From contig NZ_CP038438.1 of NCBI RefSeq assembly GCF_004683905.1, positions 682,001 through 746,000 of the forward strand: DNA of 64,000 nucleotides, in the 5' to 3' direction. Below, in pieces: positions 27,201 to 35,465 of this stretch. Made by a program: the position numbers and the translations under genes. Below the pieces are notes generated by a model. It saw only the letters and a program-made list of their open reading frames with translations, was not told where the DNA came from and did not search any database. Origin of the DNA: Pseudomonas fluorescens. GTDB taxonomy: Bacteria; Pseudomonadota; Gammaproteobacteria; Pseudomonadales; Pseudomonadaceae. Numbering within the stretch: the stretch's first letter is position 1; every line of letters begins with the position of its first letter.

Positions 27201-28333
27201 ACGCCGCCGGTGATCGCAGCCTGTGTGCCTGGTATGTGGATAACCGCTTGCTGCTGTGCGATCCGGGGCACGAACGGGAAATGCGCCTGCTCGGGGTCAC
27301 ACCGGACAACCAGGCGGTCTGGCTGTTCGATGTCGCCAGCGGTGAAATCTGCAGTCAGCGGTTCTTCGACAGCCGGCAACTCGAGCCAGCATTCGGCAGC
27401 GGCGCCCAGTTACTGGCGAGCGACTTGCTGCCGGCACCGCAGGCCGAGTGGGATGACTGGCGGTTCAGCGCCGTGCGCAATGACGGCTCCGGTCTGTACG
27501 GGACATCGGTCAACGGCGTGTCACTCAAGCTGCGATATCAGGAAGCTGAAAGGATCATCGGCGTCGATCATCACTGGGCCAGCGAGCACGCGGAACATTT
27601 GCCGGAGTCTCTGCAGGCATTGCTGGAGACCGCCGAGCATGGGCCCTACATCGCCGTGGAGTCTGGCGCGGGCAACCTGCAATGGTACGACGTGGCGAAT
27701 GCACAACTGATTCGGGTAGCGGGCCAGAACCTGCCAGACGATTGCGAATTGCTCGGCACCCGCCATCGGCATGTGCTGTTGCACGAACTTCAGGCACACC
27801 GCGTACACGTCTACCCCGGTCAGCAGAGCATCGGCCCGTTCGAATACATGCGGCGTGACGCCGAGGTGTTGGTGGTCGAGGGCCAGAACAAGGTTGAAGA
27901 CCTGTTGCCACTGATCGCTGATGACGTGAGCTGTCTGGTGTTGCGCCTGGGGCAGGGCGGTGTCACGTACCACCTGTCGAAGGCCTGCTGGCTGCGGCTG
28001 GACTCGGTGATTGTCGATTGCCGTCACCCGCTGGGCGAGGTCCCGGCGATTCCCGGCAAGCTGGTCTGGGCGCTGGGCGCACCGCAAACACTGCAACTGT
28101 CGTTTGTCGACGAGCACTTGCTGATTGTCGATCCGGATCGCCAGCACAGCCTGATCCTGCGGGATGTGTGCTCGGCGGATCCGGCGATGCGCGGTGACGT
28201 CTTCCTCGGGTTCGAGGGCGGGCGTTCCTATCCGGTATCGAGCCTGGTGCAGAGGCTGCGGGAAATCGTCGAAGTCGATGATGCCGACGGCAGTGCAACG
28301 CTGGCGCAGTTGCTGGGAGCGGTGCCGGCCTGA
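21278..28333 (+). CDS. Giant TcdB/lymphostatin-like toxin 1 (GT44 - C58-type protease - pore domain)
   Basis: About 2351 residues, without signal peptide. ATG 21278 has AAAGGAG eight bases upstream; a TTG at 21188 is less likely. Residues about 116-560 are a GT44 glucosyltransferase: LHFVWLGG (119-126), then NLAAASDVVR with D290 and R293, then DVD at 306-308. The spacing equals TcdB D270/R273/D286/D288. Trp 555 or 565 may match TcdB W520. Residues 840-950 show a papain-like C58-type triad: C843 (GGRCYPLAL), H930 (DNHAML), D949 (FYDPNFG). From 1147 VHTLNTGFTIQAL begins the TcdA/TcdB-type pore region, with a long hydrophobic Gly/Ala stretch at about 1268-1315. The last 1000 residues hold spaced WYD-like repeats (about 1649, 1985, 2134) and no CROPs. 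Secretion route and target are unknown. Confidence 0.88.
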   Translation: MQDRRTQDASGFVKFIKLFKQADLEQAMSAYRGSESYQSVWRYYFACIGLLDSPRLIEPLALLKQSIGQLIGSPHKYSQSDSQPAQLSRIYNSIQAFETRVQNSLAYAKSTPTAVPKNLHFVWLGGGLGAIQRDYLNLWKQVLNGQGYSLHLWYDSDALLAWQTNRLIVEAAKADALQQDGSDSISKDQLGTLYEERAIVLKQQMSMHIDAALARGLSADEARVDLLARAYGQDAAQLEALIEQNRRSLLDLAGDDLQLRDLNALDTPLQLQDIYEREIRLRGNLAAASDVVRAEVLYEEGGGYADVDNLPPLVKTLGGVDISGFDPRSRVGVLQLLLDHNRHWMPAREALRHQYTDYLASIPEQHRAALETFARQKPALNEVFQAPAELLVRPQDLRAVAVQSSLSNSFLMAHARSPMLKSVIDRFRFNYDFIDLTARLAAKRGVALSDFYGMSTLAREVFEQNCGSIAALSSIEHATVNELILAVAGYFEDGIRPQSEWTIFLTGPAAMRAGMRDYEQHNFVPREDETVRVETAIEPLWMINDKTEEEQDHSWKDNASDDEQWVVDEQQRWRQGQFSARYSGDVAALLKQQTVVFEEGWPLIEGRPVLLTEVLQGMIDRLGAPFVAAMRQGHNGPLVFPEGPGLGFDDRQAIKAQPVTLQAPASLSDARIQGLALDELLSGIAEGSLQFFQISPLQRVVLGQMLGVRSLDNSSFTQLAPELDNLANSVAEVGASVRYAAIERHLYQHRAPQFMAGLASHVDQPMVSSDSALTLKRAALSQAHTLFQWGRHVAHIQTIATREHREQVILRLGQVLGQIEASDVKLVPQDLLLQGPGDPGGRCYPLALIMSAALEHGVAASRRLRERFFLATVEPQQRDSIVFLEALEELRGVQLHDIGKPLGRVDLQQLGTTLEAFASSRTLMLNSDNHAMLVAKIFNGGHATYHFYDPNFGVFEFSQPDQFQLALTDLFQKQGMAKYYAAYGDDARPTFDLIELLGQKIAALDLSGGLRVGQLLESDNVLPEHTQRPIRRRLNSARGHSLVSNPHLGRSLRDLDSHWWGQQIAQATDALQHLHAAAKPLVPLFETLEMTPAGEYRINLVDPSQAEHVVQVVSTDHRLLRIRNFLSEQFSALGTRASPQMAEAGAVHTLNTGFTIQALMNVLRGREGDDRTLTTAVRLHAYVNYAQLVHGNVTDVAGLISLVKTALNEEKIIARTCAPVVGEALGHVANEGVGAVLGLANVGFDIYQLATADNEIERAQFGTQLAFDSASLALTAGGLGAATAGAATAAAVLGGAGVILGGLAVGVAALAQGFARIAEQAQEVGLFFDELERACRGVGYRYDDGLGAWVAHPSLVVQSLDFNRTMLVLDSPKVYRLRDHFGVPDFNPDDQQALDLRRELGLPGYIHFDPPSTQLVVLPCTPTTFYGYEYKALPFSTLRHDTGFDTARKLEKKDAAGQWRFLFSFYSFPVHYIINRLAPSYRPTVIEVRLDAHERALAVPMMPQVWHDKVSYRIEGAGGACSLILNRGVNLQLQSPSLQQCRWNLVAAWATERDVRIDVGGVLSVGGVKVTFGGRGRHEVMLQLTGRQSFKVNRSEGRLDIIEQSAPAGENEQSLLTHYQTLAREHRLVLPYTPVHHFPIPFEPESQPRHTTAWYDAAEDRFLYIRSEEVLAADEMLLAAVVDDSAFFYEVRNYDIWQVDAVSGLLKCRYRLLVMEGQCSVRRIEVDAQGVIHIEQQWLGTDRQVTQFNYLIHEGQLQLVAVTREIDRELGQRVFANPTLTDWSVVLGHYFTLSPVPERAGVSTVDWQPAAYVSVCWAFDPGKRDLVWIRSRDLLCIHPFTFGHDRGWVDSIKQLGDLLLLPVNDEHELFFIYDRLAQKLCKVQRSASAGSERWPAQWTHQWLQPDGLNDVVPVQDGYLALTDDGLFFNLTAEGEVHLGGLSERWLRGRAQWWQALETLAVKYPVNSFAILGLRNAAGDRSLCAWYVDNRLLLCDPGHEREMRLLGVTPDNQAVWLFDVASGEICSQRFFDSRQLEPAFGSGAQLLASDLLPAPQAEWDDWRFSAVRNDGSGLYGTSVNGVSLKLRYQEAERIIGVDHHWASEHAEHLPESLQALLETAEHGPYIAVESGAGNLQWYDVANAQLIRVAGQNLPDDCELLGTRHRHVLLHELQAHRVHVYPGQQSIGPFEYMRRDAEVLVVEGQNKVEDLLPLIADDVSCLVLRLGQGGVTYHLSKACWLRLDSVIVDCRHPLGEVPAIPGKLVWALGAPQTLQLSFVDEHLLIVDPDRQHSLILRDVCSADPAMRGDVFLGFEGGRSYPVSSLVQRLREIVEVDDADGSATLAQLLGAVPA

Positions 28334-28434
28334 CGAAAGTCTTCGTTGGGTTTTTTGAAGTTTGTTTTCTCTCTGTGTCGCGACGGTTCATGTCGTCGCG
28401 ATGGGTTCGTTTGGCCAAAAAAAAGGAAATTGCA

Positions 28435-31400
28435 TTGAGCACTATGGATGAAGTCACGATGGGCAGAGTGTTCGCCGATCTTATTGCGCGCACAGAACTT
28501 GAGTCCGTCAGCGGTAGCCTGGGGGAGACTCCTTTGCGCTACTACGACGGGGCCGCTGCGGCCACCAGTCTTCCGGAGCAACTGATAGCGATCAGGTTGC
28601 TCAAGGACGCGATTGAATCACCACAGCTGGACGCCGCGGATGCTCAGGTCAATAAACTGCGCCTGAAACTGGGCGACTACGACCGCCGCTTGAGTGCGAC
28701 TGTGAAGATGCTCTCCGCTGGCAAACCGATACCGCGCATCATGCATTTTGTCTGGGTCGGTGGCAGTGAGGTCGGGCCGAATCAGCGCGACTACATGAAC
28801 ATCTGGCGCAAGGTACTGGCGTCGCAGGGATATGCATTCAATCTCTGGTATGACAGTGATGCGCTGCTGGCCTTTGAAATGAATCGGGTGATTCTCGACA
28901 GTGCCCGTGCGGACACGATGAAGGTATTAAAGGACGAAAAGGTAACCCCGACGGGACTGTCGAGAATGATCGAAGACCGCGCACGGGTACTCAAACAGCA
29001 GATGTTCGACTACCTGAATCATCCACGCTGGGCCGGACGCGCAGACGAGGCGCGGATCGACCTGATGGTGCGGGGTTATGGCAAGGAACGTGCGACGCTC
29101 GAAGCCTTCCGCCAGAAATGTCTGGATTCACATCAGGCCATGGTGGGTGAGGACTTGCGCCTGCGCGATGTTCGCCAGGAGTTTGCCAGCCACTCTCTGG
29201 CGGACGTCTACCAGCGCGAAGTTGCCATGCGCGGCAACTTTGCTGCAGCCAGTGACGTGGTGCGACTGCAGGCCGAGTTTCTCGAGGGCGGGCGTTACAG
29301 CGATATGGATTATTTGCCGCCGCTGATCGAGAGACCGGGCGGCGTGGACATCAGTGGTTTCAGCACAGACGCGAAGATCGGTGTCCTGCAGTTATTGCTC
29401 AACCATGACGATACCTTGATGCCGGGGCGCGATCGGCAACGTTATGCCGATAGAACCGGGCATATTCCCGCCGAGCATCTCGAGGCACTGAGCGCATTTG
29501 CCCGGAGCAGGCCGGGTGTGGAGCAGATTTTCGCTTCGCCGCAGCCGACGTCTTTATCCCAGGATGCCATCGGGCGCGGCGCGGCCTGGGGCAATCCGTC
29601 GTCGAAGGAAATGAATGCCTATGTTCTGGCTCATCCTGGCAGCAAGATGGTCAATGCGAGCATGCACTTCATCCGGGTGGCTTATGACTGCCTGTATGAG
29701 GTTGAGCGCCGCATGATACTCGCAGGCGTGACGCCAGCAGATGTGTCGTCAGTCGATGATATTGCAATCAAGGTCGTCTCTGAAGCACAGGCTGATGGGC
29801 GCTTGCCCAATACATCGCGTGAATATTCATCAGAGAAGCTCATACGCGCCATAGCTCAGTATTATCAGGACGGGATTCGTTTCGACGCCTTGGGCACCAT
29901 CTACATGACCGGTCCGGGCGCACTTGAAGGCGGTGTAATCGGCTATGTCGAAAGAGAACTGCAGAGTGAACAGCTGAACAACATTCGCCATCATATGAAG
30001 CAGGTCGACGGCTTCAACGTCTTTACCGAAGAAGAAATGATCTCCGGCTGGGCAGTCAAGGATACCCCCGAAGACTGGCTGGCAAAAGAACATGAGAAGT
30101 GGAACTCGGGCAAGCTCAAGTCGCGCTACGCCGGCAATCTGTCCGATTTGCTCAAAGAGCGGACCCTCACGTTCAAACTGGGCTGGCCGGTCATAGAAGG
30201 AAAATCAGTGTTGCTGACTTCGGTCCTGCAGCAACTGCTGGATGATCTGGGTGAGCCGTTTGTACGGGCCATGAATGACCGCTTGACCGGTGATGTGACG
30301 TTCAACGTCCCCATCCGCCTCGATTTTGATGCTCGACAGCAGGTGCTGAACCAGACAGTCGACAAAGCTCCAACGTCCATGGGGGCCGAGTCACTGGGTA
30401 ATCTCAACGAGGCCTTGGCGCGCATCGCTGCGGGCAAGTTGCCGCTGGAGCAGTTGAGCCCGTTGCATCGGGTGATGTTCGGCGGCCTGTTCGGTGCCGC
30501 AACACTGGATCAGGTCGGGTTCGCAGACGTCTGGGCAACCACCGTCGCCTTTGCCGAAGATACGCGAGACCGTGGCCTGATAGCGCGCTACGAAGTGATC
30601 GAACAGACACTGCTCAGTCGCGATCCTGCACCGGTCGAGGCACGAGTCAATGCATCGGAGCGTGAATCGCTCGGGCAGAACTCCAGAGTGTTGAAGGCGC
30701 AGGCATTTGCCGAACCGATCAGCGTACGGCAATGGCGCGAGTACGTGAGTCGGGTCGAAGTCGCCGCCATGAATGAGCGCCGGGCGTCGATCCTCTCTCG
30801 GGGCAAGGCGGTACGTGAGACCTTCGTCCAGGCAGGCGCCTACGCGGGCAGGCAATTGCCACAGGATTTGCTGCTGCGCGGTGCGGGGGATCCGGGCCGA
30901 CGCTGCTATCCACTGGCGCTGGTGATGGCCGCCGCACTGGAGAAAGGCGCTTCGGCCGAGCGCGCGCTGATCGGCAAACTGGCGATTGCCAATCTCACTC
31001 CCGACGCACCGCAAGCCCATGCCCTGCTCAAGGTGCTGGACGAGTTGCGTGGGGTACCCATGGCGCGATTTGGCGAGAAGAGACCGGCGGCGAACCTGGC
31101 CACTGTGATGCAGACGCTGGAAGCAAAAACCGCTGCCGGCAGCCTGTTGCTCAACACCGACAATCATTCGATGCTGGTGAGCAAGGTTGTAGCGCAAGGC
31201 GAGACTTCCTATCGCTTCTACGATCCCAACTTCGGGCTGTATGCGTTCGCCCGGATCGAGGATCTGCAACAAGGCGTCCAGCGCTTCATGCAGGAGGAAG
31301 TGATTGCCCGGCTTTATGGTCTGGAACAGGGGGCTGCCAGCGTTTTCGAGGTCATCGAACTCGACGGCGCAAGCATTGCCGGTAAATCGTTGCCTTCGGA

Positions 31401-34400
31401 AATTAGCGTTGCGCATTTGCTCAGCAGTGATCCGCTGGGTGGCGGGCGTGCCGTCGAACCCTGGAGTCAGCATGCCGCCTTGCGCGCGCGTTCCCTGTCA
31501 GAGAACGCGCGTCTGGGACAGGCGCTGAGCAGTGTGGACAGCCACAAGTGGGCGCGGACGATCGAAAGCGCGACCCTGCGGTTACAGGACCAGCATCAAC
31601 TATCTCGTGACTTCGTTCCGGTGTTCGACTCCCTGAAGAGCACTGCGCAAGGGCGCAGCGAAATCACCATGGCCAGTGCCAGTGATCCGCAGCGCACACG
31701 CACAGTGCAGACCGATGACACGCGCCTGCAAGGGATCAAGTCTTACCTGAGCGATACGTTTGAAGCGTTGTCCGGCAGACGCGCGGGGGCGCCAGTGATC
31801 GATCCGACGGATGTCGGAGCGGTGCACACGCTCAATGCCGGATTTGCCATTCAAGCCCTGCTGCTCGGCTTGCAGAGCGCGGAGTCCGGGATGGGGTCGA
31901 CCGCGTTGACGTCGGCAGTACGTATCCACGGTTACCTGGCCTACGCGCAGATGGCTCACGGGCTGGTGGTCGACGCAGTACAACTGCTGAATCTGGTGCG
32001 TCATGCCTTTACCGACGGACTGCGGGTGGCCAAAACCACCTCGTCGATTGTCAGTAATGCACTGGGCAACGTCTTGAACGAGGGTGTCGGAACCGTTTTG
32101 CAGCTGGCCAGCATCGGCTTTGACATTTATCTGTTGGTCAATGCACAAAACGATATCCAGCGTGCGGTCTATGCCACGCAGCTGGCCTTCGATTCAGCTG
32201 GGCTGGTGCTGGGTGTTGGCGCTTTGGGCGCCGGTGTTGCCGGTGCGGGCACGGCGGCGGCCTTCCTCGGCGGCGCCGGGGTGATTCTGGGCGGGCTGGC
32301 GGTGGGCATCGGCGCCCTGGTCGAGGGGTTCAGCGCCAGGGCAGAACGTGGAAGACGGATCGGCCGGTATCTGAATGATGTGCATTCGGCCTATCGACCG
32401 CAAAGCCATTCGGTGCAAGGCGATACCTACATTGCCAATCCTTGTGCGGTCTATACCGGGCTTGATTTGCGCAAAGGGCTCATTACCTTCGGCGGCCACA
32501 AAATTTTCGCCGCGGAAGATTACTCCTTTCTGCATAAGCCGAGGATCGTCGGGGATCGCAGCAAGGCATTCAGCATTCGAGAGGCCCTCGACCTTCGCGA
32601 CTCGATTTCCTTCGATACGGCGCCGGGCGTTGAAAGCGTCGTGCTGCCGAGTGTGCCGGAGTGCTTCCTGGGCTTCGTCCATGAAGGTCTGCCTTTTGCG
32701 ACAACGCTCACAGAAAACATGGAAACGGCTTTGGCACTGGAAAAATACAAGCTGGCAGGCAAGCGGCAATTCTGGTTCAGCTTTTACCAGGCACCGACCG
32801 AGTACATCATGGAAAAAATGGTGCCCAACTACGAGGAAACCCGCGTCAGTGTTGCGATTGGCCCTGATCAGCGTTTTCTGCACGTCCCCCCATTGCCGCA
32901 GGAGGTGCACGGTTACCTTTGCTATGACATCGATGCCACTGGCGGGCACTGCTCGATCACCCTGACCGAGGGCGTCAAGTCGTTGCGGCTGCAGGTTTCC
33001 TCCGATGATCCAATGACGTGGTCATTGCGTGCCCCATGGGTGAGTGCGGCGGCGGTGAAGCTGGAACAGGATACTTTTCAGTTGGGCTCGATGCGGGTGC
33101 AGGTGCCCGCCAGGAGTGTCGTTTACCTGCAACTTGCGGAGGGCTTCTATCAGGTTGGCTGGGCAACGGGAGCGCTGCTCTTTGCTGAACTCGACGCGCT
33201 CAACGATGCCGACGGCCCGGCTACACGCAAGCATTTGCGCGAACTCGCCCGCGCTCATCGTCTGGCCGATGGCCCGACGGTCATCCGCAACTATCACGAT
33301 GCCCTGACTGGTGTTCGTACCACGGCCTGGTACGACCACACCGAAGATGCCATGCACTTGGTGCGCGGACTGGACCCACAGTATGCGGCGCAGATCTGTA
33401 TCGGCCCGAAGATCGGCGAGGAGATGTTTTATTACTGCCCGGCGCAGGGAATCATCTGGCGTACGGATCTGGTCACCGGGCAGATCAAACGCACTTACCG
33501 GGTGATGAAAATACATTCATCAAAAAACCCCTGCATTGTTTCGATTCAGGCGACGCCAGAGGGTTTGCTGCAGGTGGTCCAGCGCTTTGAAGACATGTGG
33601 AAAAGCTTCTACAAGCTGACTTACCTGCTCGGCGAAGACTACCTCGCCCTTACTGCGATCTCCGATATGAATTCAGACCATCCGTGGATCATTCGCGAAG
33701 GACGCGACAATGTTTCGGATTTCCTCCGACGGCACGACTACCCATACCATGAGGTACTTGATGACCAGAGAGTGGAATTCACACTGGGCGCAATGATTAC
33801 GATCGACACCTTCGACGAGAATTTGCGTAAAGCCACCCGAGCCTGGGTGCGCAGTGAAGATGAGCGCGTCATTCGGCCTGTGCTGCGCAATACGGAAGGT
33901 ACACCTGACTTTCTCGATTGGGTGCTGCTTGATCCGCTTCAATCAAGCGGCGATACAGTGTTGTTTCATCATCTTGGCCATCGCCTTGTTTATCGACAGC
34001 ACATCGGCGCAGCGGATCAGATGCCCGAGATGTTTGCACAAAGTGTCTTGCACCTTGAGGTGCAGCATGTGCACCGCCAGGGCGGACAATACGTCATCCT
34101 CACTGACGAAGGCATGCTGTTCCAGATGAATGACGACGGCCAGACGCGGCTGGTGGGACTCAATCACGCATGGCTGTCGGCCCGCCAGCAGCGCACTGGG
34201 CAAGGGTTCAAGTGGTGGGAAGCGGTCGGGACCAGCATTCAGAACGAGTCCGCCGATGGCGTGGAAGTCGGGGGTATCCGCGACGCAACGGGCAAGACAT
34301 CGCTGTATGTCATCTATCTGGATCAGCAATTTCTGATTGCCGACACGGCGGGCAAAGCCATGCGCGTGTTGAGGCTGACGCCAGATAAAAAAGCGGCGTG

Positions 34401-35403
34401 GATGATGGACTGGGCATCCGGACGAATCTATCGTCAGCCCTTCATGGCGCCTGAAAGCCTGGCGGCGGCATTCGGTTCGGGGACACGTCTGCTGCAGGCG
34501 CACTTGCTGGCCCCGATGCAGCGAGTCATGCCGCGGGACACTTTTGCCTGGGCCGTGCCCCATGGAGCCGGCCTGCACGTCCGCCGGCATGACCACGTGC
34601 TGTTCGACCTGGCCGATGGCGAGCCACCGCGTATCGTCGGTGTGGAAGTCGAATTCTTCAATGGCCTGGCGTCTCGTCAGGCGCGGGAGCAAAAGCTGGC
34701 GCGACTGCTTGCCGGTCAGCGTAGCGGTCCTTACCTCTTTGCGGGCAGGAGCGATAATCTTTGCAGCTGGTATGACGTCGCAGCCGGCCGTCTGCTCAGT
34801 GTCTCGGTGTCAGGACGTGAATGGCCACAATATCTGGGCGTGGCGAACGATCAGACCCTGGTGCTGCATGACCCTGTAACGGGCCGACTGTTCAGCAATG
34901 CCAGTGAAGGCATTGAACCCATCGATATATGGATGACTGTGGAAGCGGTCAGCCGGATTGCAGATACGCTGGTTATCGACGGTATTGGCTCATCGGGCAG
35001 GATTGTAGCGATTCCGGATGGCGTCGATACACTGGTACTCAAGTTTGCGAAATCTGCAGATTACCTTTCACTGGCCCGACAGACTTGGGATCGGCTTGAT
35101 TGCCTGATTGTCGACGCCGAGGAAGCAGGCATTCATCTGGCGTTGACACTGGAGCCGATGCAGCGATGGCTGGTCTCGAGGTCCGACGGCCATTTGCTGC
35201 TGACGGATCCCGATTCGGGAAGCAGCATCATTTTGCGCAATGCCACGAGCCTTGATGCGGCACGGCAACAGCAGGTGACATTCGGGATTGCGTTACCTGA
35301 CGAAATCTCGGTGACCGTTAGCCTGGAGGAGCTGATGAGTGCGATGGCCACGGAACCCCTGCTGGAACTCGGCGCGCTGATCGGGCTGTCCATCGACCAG
35401 TAA
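28435..35403 (+). CDS. Giant TcdB/lymphostatin-like toxin 2 (paralog of toxin 1)
   Basis: About 2322 residues from the TTG at 28435, which has AAGGA seven bases upstream; ATG 28444 and GTG 28375 are alternatives. It follows toxin 1 by 101 bases, so cotranscription is likely. The order of domains is the same. GT44: MHFVWVGG (103-110), NFAAASDVVR with D274 and R277, DMD at 290-292. C58-type triad: C824, H911, D930, with exactly the 87- and 19-residue spacings of toxin 1. Pore region: VHTLNAGFAIQALLLG, with the Gly/Ala-rich hydrophobic stretch at about 1250-1300. The C-terminal third carries matching WYD-type repeats (TTAWYDHTEDAM about 1630, CSWYDVAAGRL about 2110). All visible catalytic residues are intact, so both copies look functional. 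A strong terminator follows the stop. Confidence 0.87.
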   Translation: MSTMDEVTMGRVFADLIARTELESVSGSLGETPLRYYDGAAAATSLPEQLIAIRLLKDAIESPQLDAADAQVNKLRLKLGDYDRRLSATVKMLSAGKPIPRIMHFVWVGGSEVGPNQRDYMNIWRKVLASQGYAFNLWYDSDALLAFEMNRVILDSARADTMKVLKDEKVTPTGLSRMIEDRARVLKQQMFDYLNHPRWAGRADEARIDLMVRGYGKERATLEAFRQKCLDSHQAMVGEDLRLRDVRQEFASHSLADVYQREVAMRGNFAAASDVVRLQAEFLEGGRYSDMDYLPPLIERPGGVDISGFSTDAKIGVLQLLLNHDDTLMPGRDRQRYADRTGHIPAEHLEALSAFARSRPGVEQIFASPQPTSLSQDAIGRGAAWGNPSSKEMNAYVLAHPGSKMVNASMHFIRVAYDCLYEVERRMILAGVTPADVSSVDDIAIKVVSEAQADGRLPNTSREYSSEKLIRAIAQYYQDGIRFDALGTIYMTGPGALEGGVIGYVERELQSEQLNNIRHHMKQVDGFNVFTEEEMISGWAVKDTPEDWLAKEHEKWNSGKLKSRYAGNLSDLLKERTLTFKLGWPVIEGKSVLLTSVLQQLLDDLGEPFVRAMNDRLTGDVTFNVPIRLDFDARQQVLNQTVDKAPTSMGAESLGNLNEALARIAAGKLPLEQLSPLHRVMFGGLFGAATLDQVGFADVWATTVAFAEDTRDRGLIARYEVIEQTLLSRDPAPVEARVNASERESLGQNSRVLKAQAFAEPISVRQWREYVSRVEVAAMNERRASILSRGKAVRETFVQAGAYAGRQLPQDLLLRGAGDPGRRCYPLALVMAAALEKGASAERALIGKLAIANLTPDAPQAHALLKVLDELRGVPMARFGEKRPAANLATVMQTLEAKTAAGSLLLNTDNHSMLVSKVVAQGETSYRFYDPNFGLYAFARIEDLQQGVQRFMQEEVIARLYGLEQGAASVFEVIELDGASIAGKSLPSEISVAHLLSSDPLGGGRAVEPWSQHAALRARSLSENARLGQALSSVDSHKWARTIESATLRLQDQHQLSRDFVPVFDSLKSTAQGRSEITMASASDPQRTRTVQTDDTRLQGIKSYLSDTFEALSGRRAGAPVIDPTDVGAVHTLNAGFAIQALLLGLQSAESGMGSTALTSAVRIHGYLAYAQMAHGLVVDAVQLLNLVRHAFTDGLRVAKTTSSIVSNALGNVLNEGVGTVLQLASIGFDIYLLVNAQNDIQRAVYATQLAFDSAGLVLGVGALGAGVAGAGTAAAFLGGAGVILGGLAVGIGALVEGFSARAERGRRIGRYLNDVHSAYRPQSHSVQGDTYIANPCAVYTGLDLRKGLITFGGHKIFAAEDYSFLHKPRIVGDRSKAFSIREALDLRDSISFDTAPGVESVVLPSVPECFLGFVHEGLPFATTLTENMETALALEKYKLAGKRQFWFSFYQAPTEYIMEKMVPNYEETRVSVAIGPDQRFLHVPPLPQEVHGYLCYDIDATGGHCSITLTEGVKSLRLQVSSDDPMTWSLRAPWVSAAAVKLEQDTFQLGSMRVQVPARSVVYLQLAEGFYQVGWATGALLFAELDALNDADGPATRKHLRELARAHRLADGPTVIRNYHDALTGVRTTAWYDHTEDAMHLVRGLDPQYAAQICIGPKIGEEMFYYCPAQGIIWRTDLVTGQIKRTYRVMKIHSSKNPCIVSIQATPEGLLQVVQRFEDMWKSFYKLTYLLGEDYLALTAISDMNSDHPWIIREGRDNVSDFLRRHDYPYHEVLDDQRVEFTLGAMITIDTFDENLRKATRAWVRSEDERVIRPVLRNTEGTPDFLDWVLLDPLQSSGDTVLFHHLGHRLVYRQHIGAADQMPEMFAQSVLHLEVQHVHRQGGQYVILTDEGMLFQMNDDGQTRLVGLNHAWLSARQQRTGQGFKWWEAVGTSIQNESADGVEVGGIRDATGKTSLYVIYLDQQFLIADTAGKAMRVLRLTPDKKAAWMMDWASGRIYRQPFMAPESLAAAFGSGTRLLQAHLLAPMQRVMPRDTFAWAVPHGAGLHVRRHDHVLFDLADGEPPRIVGVEVEFFNGLASRQAREQKLARLLAGQRSGPYLFAGRSDNLCSWYDVAAGRLLSVSVSGREWPQYLGVANDQTLVLHDPVTGRLFSNASEGIEPIDIWMTVEAVSRIADTLVIDGIGSSGRIVAIPDGVDTLVLKFAKSADYLSLARQTWDRLDCLIVDAEEAGIHLALTLEPMQRWLVSRSDGHLLLTDPDSGSSIILRNATSLDAARQQQVTFGIALPDEISVTVSLEELMSAMATEPLLELGALIGLSIDQ

Positions 35404-35429
35404 GCCATTGCGAGCTGGCAGATCAGACC

Positions 35430-35463
35430 GGGCTGCGGAGATTTTCCTCCGCAGCCCTTTTTC
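35430..35463 (+). terminator. Rho-independent terminator of the toxin operon
   Basis: A perfect 11-bp stem, GGGCTGCGGAG/CTCCGCAGCCC (35430-35440 with 35447-35457), has a 6-base loop and is followed by TTTTT. It lies 27 bases after the toxin 2 stop and confirms that the two giant genes form one transcription unit ending here. Confidence 0.92.
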
Positions 35464-35465
35464 GT

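Noticed and set aside
28334..28434. Terminator between the two toxin genes
   Set aside because: T-rich stretches occur, but I found no stable GC stem before them. The gap is compatible with cotranscription.
21278..35403. Assembly artefact duplicating one toxin gene
   Set aside because: The two copies differ throughout at the nucleotide and protein level (DVD against DMD, many substitutions, different lengths), so they are true diverged paralogs.
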